A stretch of DNA of 64,000 nt, taken from positions 62,001-126,000 of the forward strand of contig CAMYJB010000001.1 in the NCBI GenBank assembly GCA_947258565.1. The letters are read 5' to 3'. The stretch's first letter is position 1. Every line of letters starts with the position of its first letter. Origin of the DNA: an uncultured Woeseiaceae bacterium. Lineage in GTDB: Bacteria > Pseudomonadota > Gammaproteobacteria > Steroidobacterales > Woeseiaceae. Made by a program: the position numbers and the translations under genes. Shown piece by piece: positions 1 through 8,223 of this stretch. The notes below the pieces were generated by a model that was not told the DNA's origin, did no database searches, and worked only from the letters and a program-made list of their open reading frames with translations.

Positions 1-767
1 ACGTCCCATGCGAGCTCGTTGCCGAGGCCGGTAAGGTGGCCCGTCAACGTGGCCCGGGGTTCGGCGGTAGTGGCCTGCAGCGCCAGCTCGTCGATATAGC
101 CGCTAACCGTGGCGCTGACGGCGAGCGGATCGTCAATCCTGGTCAGCGCGGGCTTGGCAACGAATTCGATGTCGATGGCGATCTCGTTCCTGCCGTGAAG
201 CGACAGCTGTCCCATACCGTTCGCGTCGTAATAGCGCGTCCGGGTCTGCAAGCGGTCGATGCGGATTGCGTCCTTCCAGCCAACCGCAATCGACGCGAAC
301 TCGAAGCTGAGGTATTCAGCACCGCCGAAGCCATCGAATGTGGCTTCCTCGATCTCAAGTTCCTCGATGATGATTTCAAACGGCAGGTGCAGCCTCGCAA
401 ATGTCTCGTGCAGATTGGTGCTGCCATCTTTGTCCTCTTCTCTGTCGAGGGTTCGCAGACTGAAACCGACGGCGTCGGCTTCACTCACAACGACGCGCAC
501 GGGCAGAAACGCCACGTGGGCGACGAGGCTGACTTTGCTGACATCGATGTCGACAGCGTCATTCTCGAAATTCAGATCCAGCAAAGTGATGCCGGAGCCG
601 AGATCACCCGAGATGCCTGCGGCCGACAATGCGCCGCCGGTTGCCGACTCCGCTCTTGACCAGAGCCATTGCGCGCCCGGCTCAGTATGCAGCAGCCAGT
701 ACCAGGCACCCGCTGCGAGCAGTACCGGGATGCCCGCAAGCAGCAACAGGGTGCGGCGCAGGCTCAC
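1..767 (-). CDS. tamB: Translocation and assembly module subunit TamB, N-terminal part (runs off the window)
   Basis: The reading frame opens with GTG at 767-765, overlapping the tamA stop as GTGA, and stays open for 255 codons to the window edge. The start encodes a short basic stretch and one hydrophobic anchor (residues about 4-26, LLLLAGIPVLLAAGAWYWL). It continues with the repetitive amphipathic beta segments of the AsmA/TamB family, for example LGSGITLLDLNFENDAVDID. TamB is an inner-membrane-anchored protein spanning the periplasm as a beta-taco; it works with TamA in outer-membrane biogenesis and phospholipid transport. Family members usually exceed 1,000 residues, so only the N-terminal fifth or so is here. 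The overlap with tamA indicates translational coupling. Confidence 0.88.
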   Translation of the reverse strand, partial: MSLRRTLLLLAGIPVLLAAGAWYWLLHTEPGAQWLWSRAESATGGALSAAGISGDLGSGITLLDLNFENDAVDIDVSKVSLVAHVAFLPVRVVVSEADAVGFSLRTLDREEDKDGSTNLHETFARLHLPFEIIIEELEIEEATFDGFGGAEYLSFEFASIAVGWKDAIRIDRLQTRTRYYDANGMGQLSLHGRNEIAIDIEFVAKPALTRIDDPLAVSATVSGYIDELALQATTAEPRATLTGHLTGLGNELAWD

Positions 768-2668
768 AGCAGCGGCGTCCCGATCGTGAGGTGGTAGCGG
801 ATCGGCTTGCCCTCGAAATCGATCGCCTGCGCGACGTCGACGCGGATTTCCCCGGCGAACGAGTACCAGCGTATGCCGATCCCGATTCCCCGCTTGAGAT
901 CGGGATCGTCCCAGTCGTTGAACGCATTGCCGATGTCCGCGAACACGGCGCCCGACCAGGAGTTGAGAAAGCGATACTCCGCCTCTGCGCTGGCCGTGAT
1001 GATGTTATTCGAGCCGATATCGTTGTTTGACAGCTGTTCGAAACCGTAGCCGCGAACGCTCATGCTGCCGCCGGCCTTGAAGCGGTAGAAGTTCGGCAAC
1101 CGGGTAAAGGAGAGATTCAACGGCTGGCCGGCGATGTCGAGGACGAATTCGTCGACTATTGCATCCGTGTAGCCGATTTCTCCCCTGACATGGAACTTCA
1201 GCCGATCTCCCAGAAGGAAGCTGCGGCGCGTCGCGGCATACAGCTGAGTGAATTCGACCGTCGATCCGAATGCTTTGTCCGAGTGGAATATCCAGGCGCG
1301 ATCGCGCCGCCCGAAGGTTTCGAAGGCACGACCCTGTACGTCGACGACTTCGTAATCCAGGCCGATCGAAAACGCATTCTCTATGGTCCTCAGACGGCCC
1401 TCGAGTACGGGGTCTTCGACGCGGGTCGTCGGGTCGTCTGGCGTCAGGTCGACGAGGTCGAAGCGCTGGTCACTGTTCAGGAACTGCACGAAAGGCGTCG
1501 TGAACCGCTGCGCTTCGCCTCCCTTCAGGTTCCTGAGCTTCAGGCGCCCGAAACGGACATGCCGTTCGTCGAGGTCGCCGGTCGCGAGCTGAATGAAATC
1601 TTCGTCCTCCTCGTCGCGTTTGACTTCGAGATCCTGGTTCTCGACTCGCAATGTCAGTTCGGCATCCCACCATTGCCTCGACCTGCCGATCCACGGCTTG
1701 CGGTAACGGCTCCGGAGCGTAAGCTGATCATCGAGTTCCCGATAGCCGATACCAAGGTCGAGACGGTCGCCGTTGGAGGACATCGGGTGGCGGCTGTAGT
1801 TCGCCTGCAGACGTATTCCCGTGTCGTCGCCCCAGCCGAGCGCGCCGGAATAGTGATTCTTTGTCTTCGTCGCTACACGCACGTCGAAGTCTACGGCCGG
1901 TGGATCCAGATCTGGCCGGTCCGTTTCCAGCACGGTCACGTCGTCGAAGTAGCCCGTTTTCCACAGGTCGGTCCGAAAGCGGCTCACGAGCCCCGCAGTG
2001 TACGGGTCGCCTTTGTCGAAACGCGGAATGTACTCGAGGATGCCGGGCTTGAGGGAGTGACCGGAATACTCGACGTCGCCCATCACGTAACGTGGACCGG
2101 TGTCGAGCATCAGCACGAGCGTCGCCGCGCTCTTCTCGAGGTCCAGCTCCAGCCTGCGCGCGGTGAATTCTGCGGCCAGGTAGCCGCGCGAGTTCGCGGT
2201 CTCGATGGCAATTTGCTTCTCGTTCTCCCAAGTGGTCTGGTCGAGTACCGCACCCTCCCCGAGGGGCCACGCGCGCAACCAGGAGGAAATCAGCCGGTCA
2301 GTGGCACCAGGGCCGACGACGCTGACATCGACGCTCGCTACGCGGATCGGCGTGCCGGCCTCGATGGTCAGTTCGACGATCGCAGACCGGTCTTCTTTTT
2401 CGATGATGCGCGCCGAAATTTCCGGCGCATAGTAGCCGAAGGGCCGCAGGGCGGCACGAGCGTCAGCGATCGCCTTGTCGATGACCTTTTCATGATCGCG
2501 CGGCCGGAGCCGGGCACGCGGCCCGAATTGCACGGTATCGGCATGACTGAGCACGTTGGCGGCAAGCGTCTCGTCGAGGCCGTTGACGACATAGGTGACG
2601 TCCGCGAACGCGGGCAATGCTGCTGCGAGCAGAAGTGCGAAAGGAAGTTTACGAATGCCGGCCAACAC
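764..2668 (-). CDS. tamA: Outer-membrane assembly protein TamA (Omp85 family)
   Basis: This 634-residue protein has a signal peptide (MLAGIRKLPFALLLAAALPAFA) followed by POTRA-type repeats over roughly residues 25-260, including the segment GPRYVMGDVEYSGHSLKPG. A C-terminal 16-strand Omp85 barrel contains the conserved SVRGYGFEQLS-type motif of BamA/TamA proteins (VRGY) and an IGNAFNDW-like strand. Length matches TamA (about 580-640 residues). TamA is the outer-membrane partner of TamB, whose gene starts inside the tamA stop codon. The pair acts in insertion or folding of some outer-membrane proteins and in lipid transport. Confidence 0.92.
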   Translation of the reverse strand: MLAGIRKLPFALLLAAALPAFADVTYVVNGLDETLAANVLSHADTVQFGPRARLRPRDHEKVIDKAIADARAALRPFGYYAPEISARIIEKEDRSAIVELTIEAGTPIRVASVDVSVVGPGATDRLISSWLRAWPLGEGAVLDQTTWENEKQIAIETANSRGYLAAEFTARRLELDLEKSAATLVLMLDTGPRYVMGDVEYSGHSLKPGILEYIPRFDKGDPYTAGLVSRFRTDLWKTGYFDDVTVLETDRPDLDPPAVDFDVRVATKTKNHYSGALGWGDDTGIRLQANYSRHPMSSNGDRLDLGIGYRELDDQLTLRSRYRKPWIGRSRQWWDAELTLRVENQDLEVKRDEEDEDFIQLATGDLDERHVRFGRLKLRNLKGGEAQRFTTPFVQFLNSDQRFDLVDLTPDDPTTRVEDPVLEGRLRTIENAFSIGLDYEVVDVQGRAFETFGRRDRAWIFHSDKAFGSTVEFTQLYAATRRSFLLGDRLKFHVRGEIGYTDAIVDEFVLDIAGQPLNLSFTRLPNFYRFKAGGSMSVRGYGFEQLSNNDIGSNNIITASAEAEYRFLNSWSGAVFADIGNAFNDWDDPDLKRGIGIGIRWYSFAGEIRVDVAQAIDFEGKPIRYHLTIGTPLL

Positions 2669-2781
2669 GGTAGATCCATCTATAGGACCGGGCCATTGTC
2701 CTAGAGTTCGAATAGCGAGCGAAAGACAAATTTCACGCCGAGCAGATCGCTGGTTGTACTGAAGCGCAGAAGCAGTGGCTC

Positions 2782-4254
2782 CTACCAGTTAACCTGGAAG
2801 CCCATGCTGAACATCAGTCCCTGCGGCAGATCCGTCCCGTCGATCTTCACGGTATCCAGGGCCGATGACAGATCGAAGTTGACGTACCTGAATGCTGTAA
2901 GGCCGAGGCTCAGGTACCCGATTTCCGTGCCGGCAAGATTCTGGCGGTAGCCGACCCTCAGATTCGGTAGCCAGAAACTGTCCCTTGCCCATGCGGCGCT
3001 GAGGGTAACCCACTGAAACTTGTCCCCGAACGGATCGGCCGCTTCATCGACGTCGTAACCGAGATGCGCGGACCAGCGCCGATCAGACGAGAACAGCGAT
3101 CCCTCGAGCTTGACCTGGCTTTCCATGGTGTAAATCTGGTCGCTCTGGAAGAACTCGATGGCGCGCGGGTCGCGGTAGGGCGTGATGTCTACGTCCGGAT
3201 ACCTGAATTCGGGCTCGTTGATGTTCGTCCACTGAACGCCGAGCTGGTAGTTCTCACCGACCCACAAGGCACCTACGTCTATGCCGAAGTCCTCTTCATT
3301 GTTGAACGAGGCATTGTCGATGGCGTCGAACAGCTCCTCGGAATCCGTGATATCGCCGAAGCGGGCGCTGAACCGTGATAGGCGCATCAGGTAAAGTTTT
3401 GCCTCGGCGCCCAGAAACAGGCTGCCGCTGCCACGGGTCATTGCTTCGCGGCTGTAGCCGACGCTGATTTCGGTTAGCTGCGAAGCCTTGGTCAGCAACG
3501 AGCTGTCATTGTCGAGCACCAGGATGATGTTGCGCGTAGCGGGGTCGGCCTGCAACAACACCTGGTCACTTAGTGCCACCTCACCCGTCAACTCGCCGAG
3601 CGTATCGTTAACCCAGGTTTCCAGCTCGGCAAGCGCCTGGTCCACGTCGAATTCGATCGGTACAGCGACGCCGAATGCCTTGGACGCACCCGACCAGTTC
3701 ACGCCGGTCGTCCAGGTGCCGCCAAGCCAGTTACTGTTCCAAACGAAAGGCACATCGGCCGATACCCACGCTTTGCCATAACCCTCGCTCGCGATCAGAG
3801 CGAGTACGGTCGCCTGGTTGGCCAGTTCGTCAGCGACCGCGTCGATAGCCGGGCGCAATTCCGGGTCGATCTCGTCGATGATAGCGCCGATGTCGATACC
3901 CTCATCGGGCCTCGCGTCCGGGTTCTGTCCCGGACCGCCGCCCGTGCCCGGTTCGCTGGGCGCGAACGCGCGCGATAAATCATCGATGAAGTCGAACAGT
4001 TCCTGCACGTTACCGTATTCGAGTCCCGCAGCCGCGGAGACGGCAGCGCCACCGATCGATTCGCCTTGCCGGCGCGCCCGGTCGGCGGCCGCGGCGGCCG
4101 GGTTGCTCGATGCCGACTGGACCCTGAGTCCGTGCGAAACGTCGCCGAACGTGAGGTTGGTGCCTGGCGGCTGGTGCACGGGTCCGGCGAGCGCCACAAA
4201 TGACGCCAGACAGCCGAGGGCTACCGGCAGACAAATTCGAGTAGTTGTGTTCAT
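2782..4254 (-). CDS. TraF-like outer-membrane protein (PF13729-type)
   Basis: The start is placed at 4254 because a GGAG sits six bases upstream and the protein then begins with a clean signal peptide (MNTTTRICLPVALGCLASFVALAG). The mature part of this 490-residue protein has an Ala-rich segment, a Gly/Pro/Asp-rich linker (about residues 100-125), and a long beta-strand-rich C-terminal half ending in an aromatic residue (SMGFQVNW), as outer-membrane barrels do. The overall pattern resembles chromosomal 'conjugal transfer TraF' family proteins, which are outer-membrane or FadL/PorV-like and usually have nothing to do with conjugation. No transfer genes are nearby; the neighbours are tamAB. Family placement is by resemblance only. 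Confidence 0.62.
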   Translation of the reverse strand: MNTTTRICLPVALGCLASFVALAGPVHQPPGTNLTFGDVSHGLRVQSASSNPAAAAADRARRQGESIGGAAVSAAAGLEYGNVQELFDFIDDLSRAFAPSEPGTGGGPGQNPDARPDEGIDIGAIIDEIDPELRPAIDAVADELANQATVLALIASEGYGKAWVSADVPFVWNSNWLGGTWTTGVNWSGASKAFGVAVPIEFDVDQALAELETWVNDTLGELTGEVALSDQVLLQADPATRNIILVLDNDSSLLTKASQLTEISVGYSREAMTRGSGSLFLGAEAKLYLMRLSRFSARFGDITDSEELFDAIDNASFNNEEDFGIDVGALWVGENYQLGVQWTNINEPEFRYPDVDITPYRDPRAIEFFQSDQIYTMESQVKLEGSLFSSDRRWSAHLGYDVDEAADPFGDKFQWVTLSAAWARDSFWLPNLRVGYRQNLAGTEIGYLSLGLTAFRYVNFDLSSALDTVKIDGTDLPQGLMFSMGFQVNW

Positions 4255-4398
4255 GCCTGGCTCCAGATGGCCGAAATGCGGCTCGTTGCCGTGAAGCAGA
4301 TCATATCTGGCAGCTTTGTCCAATCCGGAAATATACGTTGCCGGGAGCGATCCACGCCTCTGAAGCGTCGCTGATCACTATCGCCGCTGTCATACGTA

Positions 4399-5469
4399 TC
4401 ATCGGTCTTCGAGGTCGGCTCTGACTTCGGTCATGACGTCCGTGACGAGGTCCTGCGCCTTGTTGCGTCCCAGTGGCCGTAGCATCTTGCCCATCATGCT
4501 GTCGAGGATATCCGCGCTCGCGGACATCGCGATACCCATGTAGGTGTTCTCGTCATAGGGCAGCCAGGACAACGTTACCTGCACGCTGTTGAGCGTGTTG
4601 CTCACGTAATAGAAGCGCTCGGTATAGAGAATGAACTGGTCGGTCTTCTGGATCATCGTATGCGCGAGCGCGAATGCCGGTCGCTTGTGGATCTTCACTT
4701 TCAGCCAGCGAAAATAGTGCTCGCAGCAGTCGGCACCCGAGGGGTAGTTCTCGATTACGTGGAAATATTCCGGAAAGTCGGGCTCGAACGGTCTAAAGGT
4801 GTCGGTCGTCAGGAACAGTTCTTCGCCCACGTCGACCTGTTTACGCTTTGATCGCCAGTACGCGTCGATGCCCTTGAGTCCGTCTGCCTGGTACCTGTTG
4901 TAGCGGCCGATCAGTATTTCGCGCAGCGCATCGGAGGCCGCTGTTATCTTCTCCGCAGGGCCGCCTTTGCGATGCGGGCTGAGCCGTGTTTTCAGGATCT
5001 CGAATTCCGCCGGACTGAGATTGAAGTCCTTGCCAGGTTTCAACTTGAACAGCTCTTCGACTTCGTCGATATCGTCCTCAGTGTAGGCGACATTCGCAAA
5101 ATCGGCCTCACTCGAGATTTCCGAATGATCGATCATCAGCTTGGTCGGAATGACTGTCACGGCGTCGACGAGGGCCTCGACGATGGCGTCGAGGTCGGTG
5201 TCGATGAGCATAACCGCATCGGCCGAGAGCTCGCGCGGCGTGCTCTCGTAGGCCTCGTCGCTGTAGGCGATGATCTCGCCGCCCTCGAGTTGTGCGATGT
5301 CATCGGCTGTCGCGCCAAGACCATCCAGCACCTTGGCGCCATCGACATCCTGCGCGTTCAGGGGCGCTGCGACGACGAGAGCGAGGATGGCGGCGGTTAC
5401 CCGGTCTGCTACAAATCGACCTGGCGGCATTACTTTATTCTCTTTCAAAGGTAAGGGTGAGAGCAGCAT
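4399..5469 (-). CDS. Exported protein of unknown function
   Basis: I do not recognise this 356-residue protein. The start at 5469 has a strong GGAGGGG about seven bases upstream; an internal ATG at 5430 (MPPGRFVADRV) would give a more ordinary signal peptide. Either way a hydrophobic stretch (VTAAILALVVAAPLNA) is followed by a probable cleavage site before QDVDG. The mature protein is acidic, with few cysteines (a CC pair in GADCCEHYF) and a C-terminal part rich in Tyr, Phe and Trp (FYYVSNTLNSVQVTLSWLPY) that may be a lipid- or polyketide-cyclase-like beta fold. It lies between the TraF-like gene and the SAM hydrolase on the same strand. Confidence 0.6.
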   Translation of the reverse strand: MLLSPLPLKENKVMPPGRFVADRVTAAILALVVAAPLNAQDVDGAKVLDGLGATADDIAQLEGGEIIAYSDEAYESTPRELSADAVMLIDTDLDAIVEALVDAVTVIPTKLMIDHSEISSEADFANVAYTEDDIDEVEELFKLKPGKDFNLSPAEFEILKTRLSPHRKGGPAEKITAASDALREILIGRYNRYQADGLKGIDAYWRSKRKQVDVGEELFLTTDTFRPFEPDFPEYFHVIENYPSGADCCEHYFRWLKVKIHKRPAFALAHTMIQKTDQFILYTERFYYVSNTLNSVQVTLSWLPYDENTYMGIAMSASADILDSMMGKMLRPLGRNKAQDLVTDVMTEVRADLEDR

Positions 5470-5512
5470 AGTGTAGCCCCTCCGTGCGGTTCGGTGTGAT
5501 CGCCGCGGACTG

Positions 5513-6316
5513 TCAGGTCGACATGCCGTCGCTTATAACAATAGGTGCCCCGCGTTCCAGGCCGAGCCCTTCCGCCGCATTACCTTCCGCCCTGGCGACT
5601 TCGACGACATCGAACGAATTGATCAGGGCCAGGTACTCGCCGGGCTTCACGCGGCCGTAGGTCGTTTTCATCGGGAACTGGTGGCCGGCCACGGTCACGA
5701 CAGGCTGCCGGAAACCCTCGATCAGTTTGCGGTCGATGTTGCTGATGAGATTGCCGAAGGTGTCGACCGTGATAATGATGCCCGTCACTTTGCCCGTCGA
5801 AACTGCCGGGTCGTCGATCCAGCCCGGAATCCACTCGTAGGTCGGGATGCCGACGGACACGGGGTTGGTTCTCCCGGATGCCAGGTCCGCCGCAATCGGG
5901 GCAAAAATGTCCCGGCCATGGAACGTCGCGCTGGGCTCGCCGAGTCCCAGGCGCTCGAAGCAGCTCAGGTCGAGTTTGAAGACCTGCGTTTCTTCCGCGT
6001 CGTCGAGGATCGGCGAGAGCAGGCCGTTATCCGGCGCAAGGAAGTAATGCCAGTCGCGCTGTACGAGCAGTATGTCGCGCTCGGTACCCACACCAGGGTC
6101 CACGATGGCGAGGTGCACCGAGCCCCTGGGGAAATACTTGTACGCCCGGCTGACCCAGAAGCCGGCTTCGGGCGGCCATTGCGCCGGGATATCGTGGATG
6201 AGGTCGACGATCTTCGCGTTCGGGAATCGCCCGATGATCACGCCTTTCATGACGGCCGTGAAAGGGCCCTTGTGACCGAAGTCCGTGGTGATCGTGATGA
6301 CGCCGGAAGGCTGCAT
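5513..6316 (-). CDS. SAM hydrolase / SAM hydroxide adenosyltransferase (DUF62 family, PF01887)
   Basis: This family cleaves S-adenosylmethionine with hydroxide to adenosine and methionine; its relatives are the fluorinases and chlorinases. The 267-residue protein shows the family landmarks in order: TTDFGHKGPF near the N-terminus, IVDPGVGTERD, APDNGLLSP, FHGRDIFAP, and in the C-terminal beta domain VDTFGNLISN. The first four line the SAM pocket. Length is normal. It lies 13 bases downstream of the YhhQ-type transporter gene on the same strand, so co-transcription is likely. Why a SAM hydrolase is paired with a queuosine-precursor transporter is not evident. The halogenase activities need a longer insertion not evident here, so hydrolase is preferred. 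Confidence 0.85.
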   Translation of the reverse strand: MQPSGVITITTDFGHKGPFTAVMKGVIIGRFPNAKIVDLIHDIPAQWPPEAGFWVSRAYKYFPRGSVHLAIVDPGVGTERDILLVQRDWHYFLAPDNGLLSPILDDAEETQVFKLDLSCFERLGLGEPSATFHGRDIFAPIAADLASGRTNPVSVGIPTYEWIPGWIDDPAVSTGKVTGIIITVDTFGNLISNIDRKLIEGFRQPVVTVAGHQFPMKTTYGRVKPGEYLALINSFDVVEVARAEGNAAEGLGLERGAPIVISDGMST

Positions 6317-6329
6317 GGTTCGAATTTTA

Positions 6330-7082
6330 TCAGGCGGTCAGCGGTTTTTCCGGGTGTTGTTTCAGGAAACTGCTGCGCGCCCAGTAGATGAATATGGTGT
6401 CGATGGCCGCGATTACCAGTTTGAAAACGTATTTGGCCGCACCGAGGGCGAGGGCGGTCCGGAGGTCCACGGTGCCCCACCAGACCACGAGCGAGTAGAT
6501 CGTCGTGTCGAGAGCCTGCGAGGCCATGGTGGAGCCGTTATTGCGCAGCCACAGCCAGCGATCGCCCGTCCACGCCTTGATCTTGTGGAATGCCCAGACG
6601 TCGAAGCGCTGGCTGATCAGGTAGGCGAGCAACGAACCGAACACGAAACGCGGCGAGAAATTGAGGATGGTCGAGAAGGCGTCCTGTATATCCTGCGAAA
6701 ACGCGGCCGTCTTGGGGTTCGTGCTCGGCAGGTACATCAGCCCCAGGCTCATCATGATCAGCACGATGACGCTGACCGTGAAGCCCATCCAGACGGCTCG
6801 CGCGGCTTCGTGCTTGCCGTAGTTTTCCGAGAGCACGTCGGTGGCGAAGAAGATGCTCGAGTAGAAGATCACGCCGAGGCTGGTTTCGAGCCCGAAAATG
6901 ATGGTCAGCTTGGGCCCCTGCAGGTTCGCGAGGATGATCGCTGTCGCGATGGCGACCTGCAGTCCTGCTTTTCCGAACAGGCGGTACAGCACCACCGTGC
7001 CGCCGAGGTCGAGCATCAGCGTGGTGAGCCACAGCACCTCCTGGTTGGCGGCGAAGAAGTCGACCAGGGCCTGCGGGAACAT
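6330..7082 (-). CDS. yhhQ: Queuosine precursor transporter, YhhQ/VUT family
   Basis: The 250-residue polytopic membrane protein has about six hydrophobic segments and the family motif FATDVLSENYGKHEA around residues 75-90, plus QALDTTIYSLVVWW later. YhhQ proteins import queuine-type 7-deazaguanine precursors (preQ0/preQ1) for tRNA modification. The window also holds queA and tgt at 37.4-39.5 kb, so imported precursor could enter the same route through Tgt. It sits between two acyl-CoA dehydrogenase genes and the SAM hydrolase, all on the minus strand. Confidence 0.85.
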   Translation of the reverse strand: MFPQALVDFFAANQEVLWLTTLMLDLGGTVVLYRLFGKAGLQVAIATAIILANLQGPKLTIIFGLETSLGVIFYSSIFFATDVLSENYGKHEAARAVWMGFTVSVIVLIMMSLGLMYLPSTNPKTAAFSQDIQDAFSTILNFSPRFVFGSLLAYLISQRFDVWAFHKIKAWTGDRWLWLRNNGSTMASQALDTTIYSLVVWWGTVDLRTALALGAAKYVFKLVIAAIDTIFIYWARSSFLKQHPEKPLTA

Positions 7083-7089
7083 TCAGTGA

Positions 7090-8214
7090 CTAGCCGGCCA
7101 GCCTGTCGAGATGCCAGTCGGCATTGCCGAAAATCTGGTCGATCGTCGTCAGGCGCTTGAAGTAGTGCGCGATATCGACTTCCCAGCTGACCCCCATGCC
7201 GCCATGGATCTGCACCGCCTCCTGGCCGACCTTCCGCCCAACGGTGCCCACCTGGTACTTGATCGAGCTGATGGCCCGCTTGGCGTCGGCATCGTCCCGT
7301 GCGGCAAGCATCGTCGCCCACAGCAACAGTGAGTAGCTCTGTTCGCAATCGGTGAACATGTCGACCATGCGGTGCTGCAGCGCCTGGAAGCTGCCGATCG
7401 GCACGCCGAACTGCATTCGGTTCTTCGAGTACTCGATCGTCTTGTCCGTCATGACCTGCATGATGCCGACGGCTTCAGCGCAGACGGCCAGCGTCGCATC
7501 GTCGATGGTCGCATCCAGGGCGGCAAAGCCCTTGCCGGCCTCGCCGATGACGGACGAGCTGTCCACGGCAACCTTGTCGAAGCGGATCTCCGCCGCCTGC
7601 TGCCCGTCCACGGTGGGATAGGAGCGGGCACCCAGTCCGTCGCTGTCGGCGGGTACGGCAAAGAGCGTGATGCCGTCTGCGTCGTTTTGCGCGCCGGCGG
7701 TCCTCGCGGGAACAATCAGCAGATCAGCGTGGCCGCCATTGAAGACGACGCCCTTGCTGCCGCTGAGCACCCAGTTGTCACCGTCCGCCGAGGCGGTGGT
7801 CCTGATATCGGCGATATCATAGCGGCTGTGTGGCTCAGCGTACGCGAGCGCCGCCTGCAGTTCGCCGGCGATGATCGGCTGCAGCCACCGTTCCTTCTGC
7901 TCGGCGCTGGCCGCACGGCGCAGCACGCCGCCCGCGAGGACGATGTTGGCCAGGTAAGGCTCGACGACGAGGCCTTTGCCGAAGCGCAGCATCAGCACCA
8001 TCAGGTCGGCCGGACCGCCGCCGAAGCCGCCGTCCTCCTCGCTGAACGGCACCGAGGTCCAGCCGAGTTCGGCGAAGGTCTGCCAGACATCCGGACCAAA
8101 GCCTTTTTCGCTGGCCGCGTTTATCTGCCGCGTCTCGAAGTCGTAGTCGTTGGCGATGAATTTTTCGACGCTGTCGTCCAGCATCGCCTGTATTTCATTG
8201 AACGAGAAGTCCAT
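7090..8214 (-). CDS. Acyl-CoA dehydrogenase (second of a pair)
   Basis: A 374-residue flavoprotein of the acyl-CoA dehydrogenase family, with the N-terminal helical domain (MDFSFNEIQAMLDDSVEKF), the middle beta domain (AYAEPHSRYD, WVLSGSKGVVFNGGHAD) and a C-terminal helical domain (RMQFGVPIGSFQALQHRMVDM, and IHGGMGVSWE near the FAD site). The enzyme oxidises an acyl-CoA to its enoyl-CoA and passes electrons to ETF. It follows the 400-residue paralogue by 10 bases. Such tandem pairs often form heteromers in steroid- or branched-acyl-CoA degradation; whether these two do is unknown. An AGGGAA site precedes the ATG. Confidence 0.88.
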   Translation of the reverse strand: MDFSFNEIQAMLDDSVEKFIANDYDFETRQINAASEKGFGPDVWQTFAELGWTSVPFSEEDGGFGGGPADLMVLMLRFGKGLVVEPYLANIVLAGGVLRRAASAEQKERWLQPIIAGELQAALAYAEPHSRYDIADIRTTASADGDNWVLSGSKGVVFNGGHADLLIVPARTAGAQNDADGITLFAVPADSDGLGARSYPTVDGQQAAEIRFDKVAVDSSSVIGEAGKGFAALDATIDDATLAVCAEAVGIMQVMTDKTIEYSKNRMQFGVPIGSFQALQHRMVDMFTDCEQSYSLLLWATMLAARDDADAKRAISSIKYQVGTVGRKVGQEAVQIHGGMGVSWEVDIAHYFKRLTTIDQIFGNADWHLDRLAG

Positions 8215-8223
8215 GTCTGTTCC

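Noticed and set aside
1190..2704. 504-codon open frame on the plus strand opposite tamA
   Set aside because: It is the antisense of a well-supported gene in a high-GC region, where such shadow frames are expected. It has no family features.
2782..4254. Conjugation gene cluster suggested by the TraF-like protein
   Set aside because: No other transfer gene, relaxase or plasmid feature is present. TraF-like outer-membrane proteins of this type are common on chromosomes.
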